64,000 bases of DNA, from NCBI GenBank assembly GCA_013396755.1, contig VWZF01003703.1, forward strand, positions 356,011 through 420,010. The letters are read 5' to 3'. The position numbers and the translations under genes are program-made. Source of the stretch: Sclerurus mexicanus (taxonomy: Eukaryota; Chordata; Aves; Passeriformes; Furnariidae). Of this stretch, positions 32,530 to 45,600 are shown piece by piece. Each line of letters begins with the position of its first letter. Positions within the stretch are counted from its first letter, which is position 1. A model generated the notes under the pieces. That model saw only the letters and a list, made by a program, of their open reading frames with translations, was not told the DNA's origin and made no database searches.

Positions 32530-35500
32530 CTAATACATCAAGTCAACTGCTCCTGTGATTGTCCCTGAATCTTTTGATTTTGAAAAGGGAAATTCAAACC
32601 CAGCAAATCGGATTAGCAGGGCATTGATGAAATGCACCAGGGAGCAAACCAGGATGGTCCAGAAGGAATTTGCAAACTGTTCACTGTGAGTCTTGAATGT
32701 AAAGGTTCCCTCCTTGAAATTAGCAATCTTCTCTGAAAGATGGTGGATCTTCACCTCTGAGGAGAAGAGAATCATGATGAGGCAACCGCAGGAACCTGAA
32801 AGGGAAGGGAAAGTGCTCGTCACCTTGGCAACCCTTCAGTCATGCTGTGTGATGTATGCCACAGCCAAATACCACATAGAGAGTATCCCTACAGCCACTG
32901 TAACTTAGCTTTAACAGGGATTATTTTTGGAATCCAAGCCAATGGCTATTGGAAGCTTTTTTAATTGAATTTGGCTCAGGACCAACAATATTTAGCACGG
33001 CTGCTTTAGTGCCCTTTTGCCCACAGCAAAGTATCTGTGCTTGTGTTCAGCTTTAAGCTACTCATTGTCATGTTGAGCATAACGGAGCTGTCTACATGTC
33101 TAAAGATAAATATGTATCAAAGTCCTTTATTAAGTTATTATTGCAACATGTAATACCTTGTAAAGTCAGGGTAAACCTGCTTGTCAGCCAAGCCAGCAGC
33201 CCTGAGAATGGGTGTTACCTTCCCTGTGTGGCAGAGGGACAAGGATGCTTTGTTATCCCTGGTGGCAGTGGATCTCAGGGACCACCCTCACAGTAAGCTG
33301 CTCCCAGTACCTCCCTCTCTGTTGCTCAGCTCTTCCAGCCTTGGGAAGGCCATGCTGCTCTAAGTGGTGATCTTGCTTATGTTGTCTGGAACCTTTCAGT
33401 TGTGGGAACAGTTGCATCACTGGCATGTTTTGGTTGTTTTTTACCTGGTTCCTGGTTGACTGTGTGTTGGGTGTCAGTGATACAGCACCACCTCTGGGTC
33501 CCTGGGGCTTTTGGGCCTTTCTGCCACTGCTTTCTGCAGCTGCTTGCCTGTTCCCATCCTGCCACCTGCCCTCATGGGGGATTTCCTCAGTTCATCTCAA
33601 CTCCTATTTGAAAAATCACACGATTTGACACAGCAGGCTCACCTGCCTTCCTGCCTGGCTTGGTTTTGCCACTTTAGAGTCAATGAAGCCACAGTCCTTA
33701 ACACACCCTCCTATGCTGATAAATGGGTTGTTCTGAGTAGCAAATTTAGAGCTGTGTCAGCCTGGCAGGACAGGGCTGGTGATACTCACAGGCAATGAAG
33801 CTCCAGAGGTACAGCCCAATGGGGCCATGCAGTGTTTCGTAGGGGCTGCCAAAAGCATTGAACATGAAGAACCCTGCTCCCACCAGAGCAAAGATGATCA
33901 GTACTGTACAGAAGAGAATGACACTAACGTGGATACTTGCAGGGATAATTTTGAGCAAATCTGGAAAAACTGAAAACAAAACAAACACAGTATTATTATA
34001 TATATTAGGCCAAGTTGTCTCTGAAATCAGGCTAGGAGTTTCTGCTGGTTTGTGGCAGTTGTTTTAATCCTGCTCTTCTAAATGCAACCAAAGAAGTTAT
34101 TAACTAGAAATGGGTTTTCATGGATGTTTTGAGGCAGAAATATTCTGTGAAACTCCCAAGCATAGATTGGTCAGGAAAGAAAGACCAGCTCCAGGGAAAG
34201 CCTCTCCTCCCCTTCCTGGAAGTGGTATTTGGTCCTTAACATGAACATCATGTTTTGGGAAAAATGGGTGGGAACCTATATTTGTGGAGGCAGGTCTGCC
34301 TTGTGAGGTCTGCAGGGTGGCCTGAAGGGCTCTTGCAGCCTTGGTATTATGGGGTGATCTCCCTCCACTGAAGGCTTGGCCATCCACTTCTCTTTGGGAA
34401 TTGGGGAACAATAAATCCAGAAACAGACTGTTTTCATTTATGCTTATGATGTCCCATGGAAGGATGTGATGTTGGAAACAAATTTTTGCTGTGATTATGG
34501 ATGCAAAAATTCAAGAATAATTTTAAATATTTTTATGCAGCTTTTTAGCTACTATTTCAAATTGTGATCCTGCTAGGGCATAGGGGGATAGTCAGACAGC
34601 ATGAAAGAATGATTTTTATTTTTAATTGTTCCTTTTTGTTTGGCAACAATAGGTGTTTTGGAAGGAACAGTGAAATACACTTCACTGCTCCTGATCCACA
34701 GGGGCATGATTAAAGTGGGGGTAATAATGCCTCGGCCCTGCCTCACAGACAGTAAAGTAGCCTCACATCAATTACTTTTCCTTGTAAAGCCTGGAGTCCC
34801 TCTGCTCCAGAGGCAGGCTGGGAGTGCTCAGCCTGGAGAAGGGAAGGCTCTGGGAATACCAGAGAGCCCCCTTCCAGTGCCTCCCTGTGCAGGATTCCTA
34901 CAAGGAATAGCATTAGTTCCTGTGACACCACTGATGTAGTGGGAAAACTGTGGATTTAATAATACAATTTTGTATTGTTTATTTTAAGAAAAGTTATGGC
35001 ATGGTATTGAATCCTTCCCTTGGCACCTGTGTCTGTAGCTGTTTATGTCATTAGGAATTTATATGTGATGTATCAGGAAAAATTAATTCTAGCAGCAATG
35101 TTGTCTTGAAAGGAAAACATTCCTTCACTGTACTGTATGAACCCGTGCATGGTGTGCATGGCAGCAACCTTTAGAAAATGAACTGCTGACCCTCTTTTTG
35201 ATGGGAATGAGCAGGAGCAAATGGAGCAGAAGCTTTCCCCAGCTGAACTGGGTTTGCTGGCAGAGCAAATTCGTATTACAATTAACAGAGATATAGTAGT
35301 CAGAGGGGAACATTTAATGGGAACGAGCATAGAACTAAATAATTTAGCCTATTTTCTGTGCCTGTTCTCCTCAGACATGCTTAAGTGCAGTGAGTGCATT
35401 AAGCTATGGCTATGTACTGTGTATGTTTGTTCAGCTTTCTGGGATGCTCCTGGTGAGCTCCTGAGGCACCAAGGTGATGGGATGGGGCTACTCCAGCCCC

Positions 35501-36835
35501 AGGGAGTGAGATCAGCCTGTTATACTAAGTGGTCCTATCTTGGCTGCAGCTTGTCCCTGTTCAGATGTCACTGACTGAGCCCTGGTGAGTGTCAGCCCCA
35601 GTGCTGCTGGTGGCTGGACCAGCCCTGGGTCACAACAGTCTCCCAGTCCCTTGGGATTGCATAAACTCCTCTGAAAATTCACTCAGGATGAAATGCCTGC
35701 ACACTGTGATGGCACACAAAATGATTGAGAAGGAACTTCAACTGTATAAACAGACTAGTGATGGAATTTAGAGACAGCAAATCTTAATATAATATTAAAT
35801 TAACATGGTCTACTACTTTGAGCAAAAGTTATGTAGTAAATTTCTTGTAGCTAATCTAGCAGTCTTCCCTTGCATCCAGTCACTGGCATGAGCAATTTGC
35901 CAGTGCTGTTGTAGCAGAAGATTTATAAATTTTGTGCTGTAGTAACTTTGGGTGACACATTGTATGCACAGCAATGGGCTGTTTGTTACCACCTGTTCCA
36001 AGTGCTGCTGGATACAAATGCCTCACTTGATTATTTTATTAATCTTCTTACCCTTGAAGACAAACATGAATGTAAAGCAAAGCCACTGCTGATGTTTTGA
36101 TGACATTCTGTGTCAGGTACCAAGTCAGCCAGCCTCCCCCAACCCTTCTTCCAATTAGTGCTGCAGACTGAGAACTTTTGGGCTGCTTTGTTCTTCAACA
36201 GCAGCCAGTGCCCCAGCTCTTTCATTAGACTCGTGCTGGTTTAGTTCATTCTTCTTGACAGCACAAAGGGTATAATGTTGACACACAGAGAAAGATGGCA
36301 GAGGTTAATTAAAACCCCCAAATATTCTTTTTTTTTAAAGTAATAGTATAAATCTTTTGAAATGTGGGTATCTGTGTAACTGCAATGTAGATCGTTGAAG
36401 GTATTAGCCAGCTTTTACTAGCATCAGAAAATAAGTTGTTTGACCCTGAGGACCAGAGCACTGTAAGGGCAGCGCTGCTTTGCATGTGCCGTGGTGCTGG
36501 GCTCGGTGTGCGGGCAGCCCTCTCCTGCCGCCCCAGCCGTCCGCAGTGCGGTGTAAATAACTCAAACGCCATCGCTACTCACATGAGAACTGGAAGGGTC
36601 TTCCCCCGAGCCCGCACTGCCGCACACGCTGCCCAGAGAAGAGCCCGTATTGGATCTCGCCGATGAACTTGTGCAGCTCCGGGCCGGTGGCGTTGACGAG
36701 CAGCGCTCCCGTGGTGCAGAGGATCGTCCCCCTCACCCACAGCTGGGTGCCGACGGCCGCCGCTGTCCCCAGGGCGCAGGCGAGGCTCAGCACCCCGGCT
36801 GTGCAAAAGATCAGCTTCTTCTGCTGGGCTGGCAT
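32530..36835 (-). CDS. CLRN1: Clarin-1, complete, three exons
   Basis: Exons are 36583-36835, 33790-33969 and 32530-32795; phases close and the total is 699 bp, or 232 residues plus stop, the same length as the human protein. Clarin-1 is a tetraspan membrane protein of hair cells and retina (the Usher syndrome 3A gene in humans). It starts MPAQQKKLIFCTAGVLSLAC, whose hydrophobic part is the first membrane helix. A glycosylation site N-A-T lies in the first loop (LLVNATGPEL). Exon 2 reads FPDLLKIIP with the second helix, and exon 3 holds the last two helices and ends KSKDSGTITGAVDLMY. It is divergently arranged with MED12L. Confidence 0.97.
34770..34885 (+). mobile_element. CR1 fragment in CLRN1 intron
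   Basis: Contains GCTCAGCCTGGAGAAGGGAA and GGCTCTGGGAATACC followed by CCTTCCAGTGCCT, similar to the internal 3' part of CR1. Assignment by eye. Confidence 0.5.
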
Positions 36836-36910
36836 GGTGGGACACAGGGTCCGTCGGGGGACGCGGCTGTCGCTGAGACGCTGCCGAGCTCCTCAACGCG
36901 GCAGCAGCCG
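36440..36910. promoter_or_regulatory. CpG-rich block over CLRN1 exon 1
   Basis: GC content rises sharply around the CLRN1 start codon at 36835. Likely promoter/first exon region. Confidence 0.5.
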
Positions 36911-36919
36911 GGATGCTGG

Positions 36920-38480
36920 AGAGCCCCGGGCAGCCGGCCAGCCCTGCCCTGGGAGCTGCAGCCTCTCCTGAGCTCCAGAGCCCAGCCAGCCCTGCCCTTA
37001 GAGCACCAGGCAGGCACCGGGTGGAGAATGCTGTTAGGGCTTTTCTTCTGCGTCCCCTTCTGTACAGCTTTGCACAGTGTTTCAGTACATCTCCTGTCAC
37101 TTGATACCGAGGGTTTAGGATGACTGATCTCTGTAATTTGATGAGTGCTCGGCTTCTCCCAGCCTCCGCGGGAGTGGAAGGTTCAGAGAACAGTCTTTAC
37201 TGCTGCATCTGATTATCTGCTCTCCATACTGGAAGTTTTCAGAAGGTTTATTTTCTCAGGTTTTCTTCTAAATCCAGCAATGTTGTGCTGTTCTCTCTTT
37301 TTCCTTTTCTTTTTTTTTCTTTTTTTTTTTCCCTTCTCCTTTCCTTCTGGGTGTATTTCTCTTTTGCTGTTCCTAATGCAATGTCCAGGTAACACACCCT
37401 GCTCAGCCAGGAGGCTGCTCTGCAGTATCTGCTTGCATCTGAGCACTTGATTGTGCCTGTTTTCCCCATCAGGGTGTTCCCTGGAAAGGGCAATGTGTCT
37501 GTTACATACAGTGCTGTCTTGGCTGCAGTGTGTAGCATGCTCAGCAAACATTTTAGTCCAGGTTTCAAAAAAAAACAAATGCATTTTCTCTTACGACTTT
37601 ACAGAAAGCGAAGCACACCCTGTGGCTTGTGTGTCCCACTGCTGCTGGGCACCTGCCTTGCTCTTCACACAAGCTAAGCCATGGCATGACATAACCCACC
37701 CCTTGGAGGCTTGGTGAAGGCTGGAGGTACCACCTGCATCTATCTACTGACTGCCAAGAACATCAGCAAACACAAGGTTTGGTTTTTTCTGAACCAGAAC
37801 AACTTAGTGCTTTGTTAACTGGATGCACATTCATTGCAGGAATGCTCTGCAATGGATTCAAAAATATCTTATCCGCTGAGTCTGGTTTAACTACTTGGAA
37901 TTAAGGTGAAGGTAGTCTGTGCACAGATAAAGGATTTACTGTTTTTTTTTTAAGGTAATGCCTGTTTAGGGTAATCAGATTTGTTGGTCCTTGCCTTTGG
38001 CAAACACAGCTGCATGCATGAGAGTAATCCAGTAACCAAAGATGTAATGGAAGATGTGTTAACAAATATGAGACAGCATAGGCCAGTATCAGACTACTTC
38101 ATTGCTATTGTCTAGTTCAGTCTCAGCTGTTAAACTATCTGTGGTTTGACTAGAGAATTGCTTAGAGACAGAAGATGTGTGGTTTGCCTGTTCTTGTCCG
38201 TGCTACATTTGAACATGAGCTCATTGCTGTTAATTTTATTTAGACTTATTTGCAACCCACTGTTTAATCTTGTATTGCCAAAGTACCTTGTGTTTGTACT
38301 GTCCTGGAGATGTAGCACAAAGGGAGTATCTGGCACAAATAATGGGTAGAAAGGGGAAAAGAAAAGTTCTTGTGCTTGCTTATTGTAAGGTTGATACAGG
38401 AAGGCACCCACTGCTCCAGCACATGAGGAGAGGACAGCTCTACTGAGAGAGGGGAAGGTGTTTCTGTAAATCAGGACACG
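36920..38480. other. Intergenic upstream of CLRN1
   Basis: No gene recognised. Includes a pyrimidine tract at 37291-37348. Open frames here are short and unsupported. Confidence 0.4.
37291..37348. repeat. Polypyrimidine (CT-rich, mostly T) tract
   Basis: Nearly 60 bases of T and C on the plus strand, with runs of nine and eleven or more T. Confidence 0.8.
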
Positions 38481-38495
38481 TGTTCCAGGCTGCAG

Positions 38496-39298
38496 TCACA
38501 GCTGAAGCCCCGTTAGGAAGGTGGGCAGGTGTGGGATATCCACTGATGCTGGAAAAGAGCGCCCTAAAGCTTTCATGTCGTATTGCTTGTGTTTTGAAGA
38601 CTCATTAATCAGGAACCGCACTTCTGCTAACATCACGTCTCCTGTCCTGCTTGCCCCATCTGCTGGGATCAGTGGATCCACTCGGGTGGTACAGATGAGC
38701 CCCCGGGAGCATTCTTCAGGATGGCGGAGCAGCGTGCCCTGTGCCCCAGTGGCAACTGGAAGGCCGTGGCCGGGGGCACTCGACCAGGGCCAGCCGAGGC
38801 TGCAGCTCCCGGGGATGCGGTCACTGCTGCCGGAGCAGCACCGTGCCCCTCCACAGCCCTTCCGCACCTCCAGGAGCGGGCCGGGGTCAGAGGGAAGGTT
38901 GTCTTCGCTCCTCCGCTCGGCCTCGGGGCGCTGGAGCTGGGACACGGGGGGCCGCTGCCGCTCCCGAGCCGCGAGCTNNNNNNNNNNNNNNNNNNNNNNN
39001 NNNNNNNNNNNNNNNNNNNNNNNNNNNNNNNNNNNNNNNNNNNNNNNNNNNNNNNNNNNNNNNNNNNNNNNNNNNNNNNNNNNNNNNNNNNNNNNNNNNN
39101 NNNNNNNNNNNNNNNNNNNNNNNNNNNNNNCCGGCCCCGGGCGGCACCCCCGGCCCGGGAAGGGCCGCCGTGCCTCGTGAGGGGCAGAGACCGCCCCCAG
39201 GGGGAGGGATGCTGGTGGCCGGAGCGAGCGGGGTCCTGCTGAGCTGACCGCCACGGCCGGGGCTCACCGTCAGAGTAACGAGCGTCGAGGGTGTTGGA
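38496..39298 (-). CDS. Candidate unrecognised spliced gene at MED12L/CLRN1 CpG island
   Basis: On the minus strand a pyrimidine-rich acceptor leads into a short open exon (about 39253-39298) reading VHFPISNTLDARYSD, ending at a GTGAGC donor at about 39252. If the preceding CAG is not used, the exon starts three codons earlier with VFQ. Downstream, past the N gap, an open frame ends RTGDVMLAEVRFLINESSKH and, further on, DMKALGRSFPASVDIPHLP before TGA at 38496. An acceptor-like CCCAG at about 38668 would join these in phase. I do not recognise the protein and cannot exclude a non-coding transcript; the gap hides the middle. Confidence 0.3.
38700..39290. promoter_or_regulatory. CpG island, probable MED12L promoter, with gap
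   Basis: CpG-dense sequence on both sides of a run of N, upstream of the first visible MED12L exon. The MED12L start codon exon is not in the visible part. Confidence 0.55.
38978..39130. other. Assembly gap (153 N)
   Basis: Run of N in the CpG island. It may hold MED12L exon 1. Confidence 0.99.
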
Positions 39299-39319
39299 GA
39301 TCGGGAAATGCACCTGAAA

Positions 39320-42300
39320 AACCTGAAAACGGAGGGTGGAGGTGAGTGGGGCTGTAGGTTGTGCTCTTCCATCAGGCTGTGGCTGTCCTGCTCACAGGTA
39401 CCTCAACCAAACCTGTGGAGACCGGCTGTCACTGGAGCTGGGACAAGTGTGTAGCTTAGGTGAGTGTTGTGATGTGGCTGGCTCATCCAGCAAAGGCCCA
39501 CAGGGCACTGCTCTACTCAGTTTGGCTTCCCAGTCTTGCTTCCATAGTTGAATGGAAGGAGCCTCTGGTAAGGTTTTGTGAAGGGGATGTCTCGCAGCAG
39601 AGTCAAGGGGTCTCTCTGAGGCTGCCCTTGTGTGTTGTGGCTTGTGCACAAAGCTGTGTGTGCAGGTACTCTTGCTTCTGGCATCTCCTGTGCTGGTGTT
39701 CCTGACTGCCTTATGTCCCAGTGAATTTGCTGCTCGTGGAAGTCATCAGGCTGACAGTGAGAAGGAGCTTCAATTAAAGGGAGCAAGTCCAGCAGAGCAG
39801 CCAGGCAGCCCTCTTTGTGCTTTGCTTTCTCCTTGGTCTGTTGTCATGTTGATGAGGCTTCCAGCAAGGGACTAATTAGAGTAATTTGTTAGTCGTTTAT
39901 GAGCATCATCATCTGGTTTACATAGGCTGGAGACTGCTCATCAAAGTCACACTGTTGGTCAGTGCTGGCTGAGAGGGGCTTGGACAATAGGAAGTAAAAT
40001 ATGTAGCTTCAAGTTCATTGCTAATCCTTGAAGACATACCTCAGTGTTTCTGGCCTCTGGCATCTTTCTGTTTCATCACTCTTTTACTTACAACCTTAAT
40101 GGTAACAGTAGCTGGAAACATTCCTTTAAGTGTAATTTCTATGCATGGTCCTGGACCAGACTTGCGGAACTGCTTCTGACTCAGCTATGACAAGGTATGG
40201 AGGTGAATTTTTAGATCTGGACTGTTGAATATTTTTGGTCAGGTGGTGAGTTGTCTTACAGACACATTTATAAATATGCAGCCCATTACAATAAGAATGG
40301 TAGTGGCAAGTGCCCAGATGCTTAATATTAAAGTTTCATGGGTGCATTAGTAAGCAGAAAATAACTGCAACAGCCTCACTGTTGTTGGCCATGATGGTAT
40401 TATCAGAGAGATAGCCTCTCACCTCTTTTCAGTCTTTCCTTTAGGTGCACTCTGGGGTTTGTGGGGTCAGCCTGCCCTGGTAGGAGCAGCTGAAGGCAAG
40501 TGTTGGTATCTGAATTGCCACCGTCTCCCTAAAGACGGAAAACGTACACTGCAAATTGTGTTTGCTACAAGCCAAGAATAAAACCATTGAATGTCCATAT
40601 CATCAGATCCTGATGATTTTACTTGTGAGTAAAGCTTTTAACTTCAGTTGATTTTGGTTTCAAAGCATAAAAAAAGCATAATTGACTTGGACTTCTTTTA
40701 AAGTTCTATTCTGAAAGAATATTTTTGAGGCTGGGAAGAAAAGGAACATCTGTCAGATTCCTTGGGTTTGCCTGTCAAGTAGTGATGGTGTAGCTCTGCA
40801 CATTGTCTGTTTGCCCAGCTCAGGTGGCAGAATCAACTGGCCAGTTTCCTGTTTTTCAGAACCTTGACACATCTGTAGCTCCCTGCTTTTTTCTCACTGG
40901 CCTGGTGCTGTGGCGAGCAAGTGTTACTGCAGCAGTAGGGAAACAGGAGAATGCTTCAGTTGAGAGAACTCATTCCTATTAAAAGCCAACGAATATGAAA
41001 TTATGCAGTCCAGAACACCAAACAATAACACCATGGTGCTCTGTCCTAACAGTGGGCTCATTTCTTCTTGTGTAAATCTGAGTGCACTGATGCAGCCAAC
41101 TGGATAAGTGCCACAGGTGTCCCTCCTCAGAGCAGTGGTCAGAGCTAAGGACCACGTGTAGGCTGCCATTGGGGTCTGCTGCTTGTGGAGCTGGCAATGC
41201 TGAACTCCTGAGAACTTTGTCCCAAGCTGGTCAGCTGCCTTTCTGTACAGATCCCATCCGTACACAAGGCTGTGTGTGGGACTTGAATATCCCCCATGAA
41301 ACAAATGAAATTCTTCCTGAAACAAATTAATGCTGTTTGGGCCTGAATGTTTACTTGGCTATTTAGAATTGCAAAAGGGCTTTAAGCCTTGATTGGGCAC
41401 ACTTGGGGTCCTGCTTGAGGTTTGAAAGGCAGCTTGCTGTTCCTGCAGGAGCCCTGAGGAACCAGCATGTTGTGGCACAGACACACCACTCGGTGAGAGT
41501 GGTGTGTGGTACTCTTGTGCCTCTCCTTAACACAGGGCCAAGTCAAGTGGGCTTGACCCTGGTATGATCAGTATGTGCAGCTGAGCTGTGCTGGTGTTGC
41601 TGCTGCCTTGCCCAGGAGCTTCCCCTCTGCCAGGGAATAGCTGTGGTCTTAGGGAATGACCTTGAGCTGATAATGGAGCAGGTACAGGTGAGATGTAACA
41701 AGAGTTCCTGTGAACATCCATTTTATCCTTAATTTCTTTGTAAAGATGTCTCTGTGCCTTGTGTTTGGAGGGGACTGGTCTTCTAATTTCCAGGTAATGC
41801 TTGGTGATGCAACTGTGCTATGTTACGAGTTCTGCTGCTGAAGTAGTTGGGGAAATCTGGGCCAGTGATTGAGCCAGGCAAACCAAACATTGATGTGTTT
41901 GTGTGTCAGCCCCTCACAGCTTGTTCCTGTAGCGGTGGTAGATGCAGCAGTACAAGAGACTGTTCTTGGTTATTTTCAGCATAATGCTATCTAGACAGTT
42001 TGAAAGGCAAAGTTTAAAGATATCAGAATGGGGGTCAGCCCTGGAAATGGGACTAATTATAACATATGTCTCCATCTGTTTGCCATTTACCTTTTATTTA
42101 TTTGCTTATAATCTATTTGACCACTTTCAGCTCTGCCTGTGTCAGCGTTTTCAGGGCTGTCTGGGGAATAGTGTAGGTGGAGGAGTGTTCTAGCAGTTTT
42201 GGTTGATTTCACTTAAAATTCAGATGAAGTTTGCTAAGTTCAAAAATCCTGGAGAGCTTAGAGTTCTTCTAAATATGTTACAGTCTGCTGGATTACTCCC

Positions 42301-42600
42301 AAACTTTGGAAAAGTACTGAAAAGCATAATGCATGGCAGAATGTAAGAGAAGAAGTTTCTTTCTTTCAAATGGAAGTTTCTCAGTCTGCTGTAGTGAGGG
42401 GAGCACCTGATGGGGACTGGATGGTAGCAGTGGCATCGTGTTTGCTTCACCAAAATCCTGTGCAGAGTGCTCTGAGGGTTCAGTGAACCCAACGTGTGAT
42501 GTACTAGCAAATGCAAAAAATTTCCTTATAAGAACATGCTTCTCAGAATGATGTGACTTCTTAAATTGTCATTTCATCTTTTGCACTTAAAACATTCTTT
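39320..42600. other. Probable MED12L first intron, no exon seen
   Basis: No MED12L-like exon found. A 133-codon minus-strand open frame at 40924-41325 is present but unrecognised. Confidence 0.4.
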
Positions 42601-42604
42601 GCAG

Positions 42605-45600
42605 GATGAGCTTACAGCAGTGAATGTGAAGCAAGGCTTCAGCAATCAGCCTGCCTTCTCCAGAGATGAGCATGGATCTGCCAGGAATATTGTCATCAAT
42701 GCCTCAAAGGTAAGACAGGCCTTTGCAGTCTGGGTGCACTCACTGAAACTGGAACCAAGCTGGCAGTGGTCTTACCTAGGTGTTAAATGCTTTGCTTTCT
42801 AGTCAGAAATCTCAGTATGAAAGTTAATTACAGAACAAATATCAGAATGCTGAGCTATGCTTCTGCTACCTGCTATCATCCGTCTTCACAGGAGAACATG
42901 GATGCCCAGGACAAAAACATAACAAGCACATTTTGATATACAAGAGACTTTAATTTTTTCTCTTATTCTTTCATTTGCTTGACTTAGAGACAGTAGTGAC
43001 TCCTTCCCTAGAAGTCTCTGGTATTTACACATCTTTAGCTCGGTCTTGTATCTGTTTCACCAGACTGTTTTCTGCCAGGAGAAACTGGTCACTGGGTTCC
43101 AGGTCTCTTGGAAATACAGACTTGGATTGCTTAGTGAAATTTAGCTTAGCTCTGCTGTGGCTCTTTTTGAGAGTCAGAGAAGTGTGAGATACATAAGAGC
43201 AACAAAACCCACTAAAGTATTAGTTACTATACTCCAAACTGAAAATAATAGGTGTTTAGAAAGAAGCCATCTGTATTTTTTTGAGGGATCTGTCCAGATT
43301 CATGTACCTTCTTTTTTTTTTCTTTTTTTTTTTTCCTCCCTGTTGGGAAAGCAGGAAGAAAGAGGTTTGGAGGGAAAATGTAATCAAGAAACTTGTTTGC
43401 AGACAAAGTAATTTTCTGTTATTTGACTTTGAAAATCTTTTTATAGCTTATTGGAAAACATGAAATTATGTATTCAGTGATGCTCTTTTAGCAGAAGAAG
43501 AGATGCAAGTAAATGACAAGGTTGCTGTTTTTGAAATTTTAAAGGTTTTCATGTTACATTCTTCTGAGGTTTTTTTTTTCTAGAATTGTTACCTACTGCC
43601 ATTTTCTATCTTGTATATTAATTATGTGTTTTGACTATTGAACAGAAGTGTTTGAAAAGTAGAACAGAAATTCACAAGGAAGTGCTTGTAGTTTGTTGGG
43701 TATTTAAGTCTAGAATTACCAAAATAAGTTCAGTATCTCCTTAAAGTTTCCTTTATATTTTAAAATTACCCATCTATGAATATATTTATTAGAAAACCAA
43801 ACATTTTATTCTGACTGACAGGCCTGAACATTCATTCTTATTGCAGTACTTCTAAAAGTAAATGAACTTATTATGGAAGTAACACCTCTGGGTATTTTTT
43901 CCTGCTATTTTGGGATTGAGAGTACCAGGAAAGTAAATCTTGCAAAGCTTTTTCTTGTGGAGGTACCAAGTGGTAGTGGAGGCTCTTTGGATAAAAGTCT
44001 GACACTTCTGAGCTTTCCTGAGTTTTTAAAGCTTTGCCTGCTGTAGCTGATGATGGACAGGCAATGGATAGAGTTTCTGTGATAGTGTGGTTTGATATAA
44101 GTAGAATTGAAAAGTGTGTATTTACCCACTTTGTGCTTTGGTAAAGGGCAGAAAGGGAGGAATGTGCCCTTAGAATCCACAAGGCACATGTGGTCTAGAG
44201 AAATGTGGCTCTGGTTATTCAGTGACTGTCTGAAGGGGCAGCTCAGCTCTGGTGTCACTGAGCCCTGGTCCCTTTGGCTGGTTTTGCTGACCTGCAGCCT
44301 CTACAGTGATAATGCAGATGTAGGGTTTGATATCCTAAACCCAGCTCTCCTGGGCTGCAGACAGCTAAAGCATGATCCCATTAGGCTGATGGCCTGCCCT
44401 GGAGTGAGGACTGCATCCCTTCAGGTGGAAATCCTAAGCCATTAATGCACAGTATGTACTTAATTACTGGGTTGTCACATGTTCTGCTTTTGCACCCCCC
44501 AGGTCGGCACTTACTTCAGCAGCATCCTTGAGGAAAAGCTCAAACTTAACACTTTCCAGGACACAGGAAAGAAGAAACCCCAAGTAAATGCCAATTACTG
44601 GCTGGTGACTGCTCAATCTCAGAGTGCAATTCATAACTGGTTCACAGATTTGGCAGGAAGTAAACCCCTGACTCTCTTAGCTAAAAAGGTATCAGAATAT
44701 TCCTTCCTCTGTTTTTTGCATATTGGATTGTACTGAGTTGGGCTGTAAGAATAGGGCAGTATTTTGAAATGTTCTGGATGAGGAGTAGTGCTGGAGGCAG
44801 CTGCTGCTGTGCAGCATTTTCCCTCTCTGCAAGGAGGGGGCCTGAGCAAGATGAGACTTCTGATCTAGCTGGCACGAACTTCCTTTGACTGTATTTCATC
44901 TCAGGCATGTTTATCTTATTGAACCCTTACCCAAAACCAAGATAGAGCTCTGTTCTCCAGAGGTTCCAAGGATCAGCTTGCAGAATGGTTCCTGCACTCC
45001 AGATGTCAATGGCTGTCAAGACCTTTGCTTGTGGCCCTGTAGGCATTGCTGAGCAGAGGAAGGATGCTCCTGGTGAAGCCTGGGGGACTGTGGAGCAGTG
45101 TTCCTTAGTTACCATGTGCCTGGACAGTGGGTGTTGTCAGTGCAGTAGGTTTCTGGGCTGATGAAGAGGTTTGCTGCTCTCCAGGCTGTGCAGGGTTGAG
45201 CAGAGGAGGCCTGGGCTGATCTGCCCGTGCCAGCTGCTGTTGGACTGTGTGCTGTAACTTGCTGCCTGTTTTCCCTCCAGGTTCCCATTCTCAGTAAGAA
45301 AGATGATGTTTTGGCTTACTTAGCAAAATACTCTCTGCCACTGCTGCGAGCGGCATGGCTAATCAAAATGACATGTGCCTACTACGCTGCTGTTTCTGAA
45401 GCTAAGATCAAGAAACGCCAGGCCACTGACCCAAATATTGGTAAACAAACTTCTCTAATACCTCCATGCATGATAACAGCTGAAGGGGCCTGCTCCTCTT
45501 GTTCATGCTTTGGTGTTGCTGGGTGTCCAGAGAAGAATCTTTGTACTGGGAACTGGAATAAAAATGCTTTTAAATCAGTTTCACTTAGAAATATGTGTCA

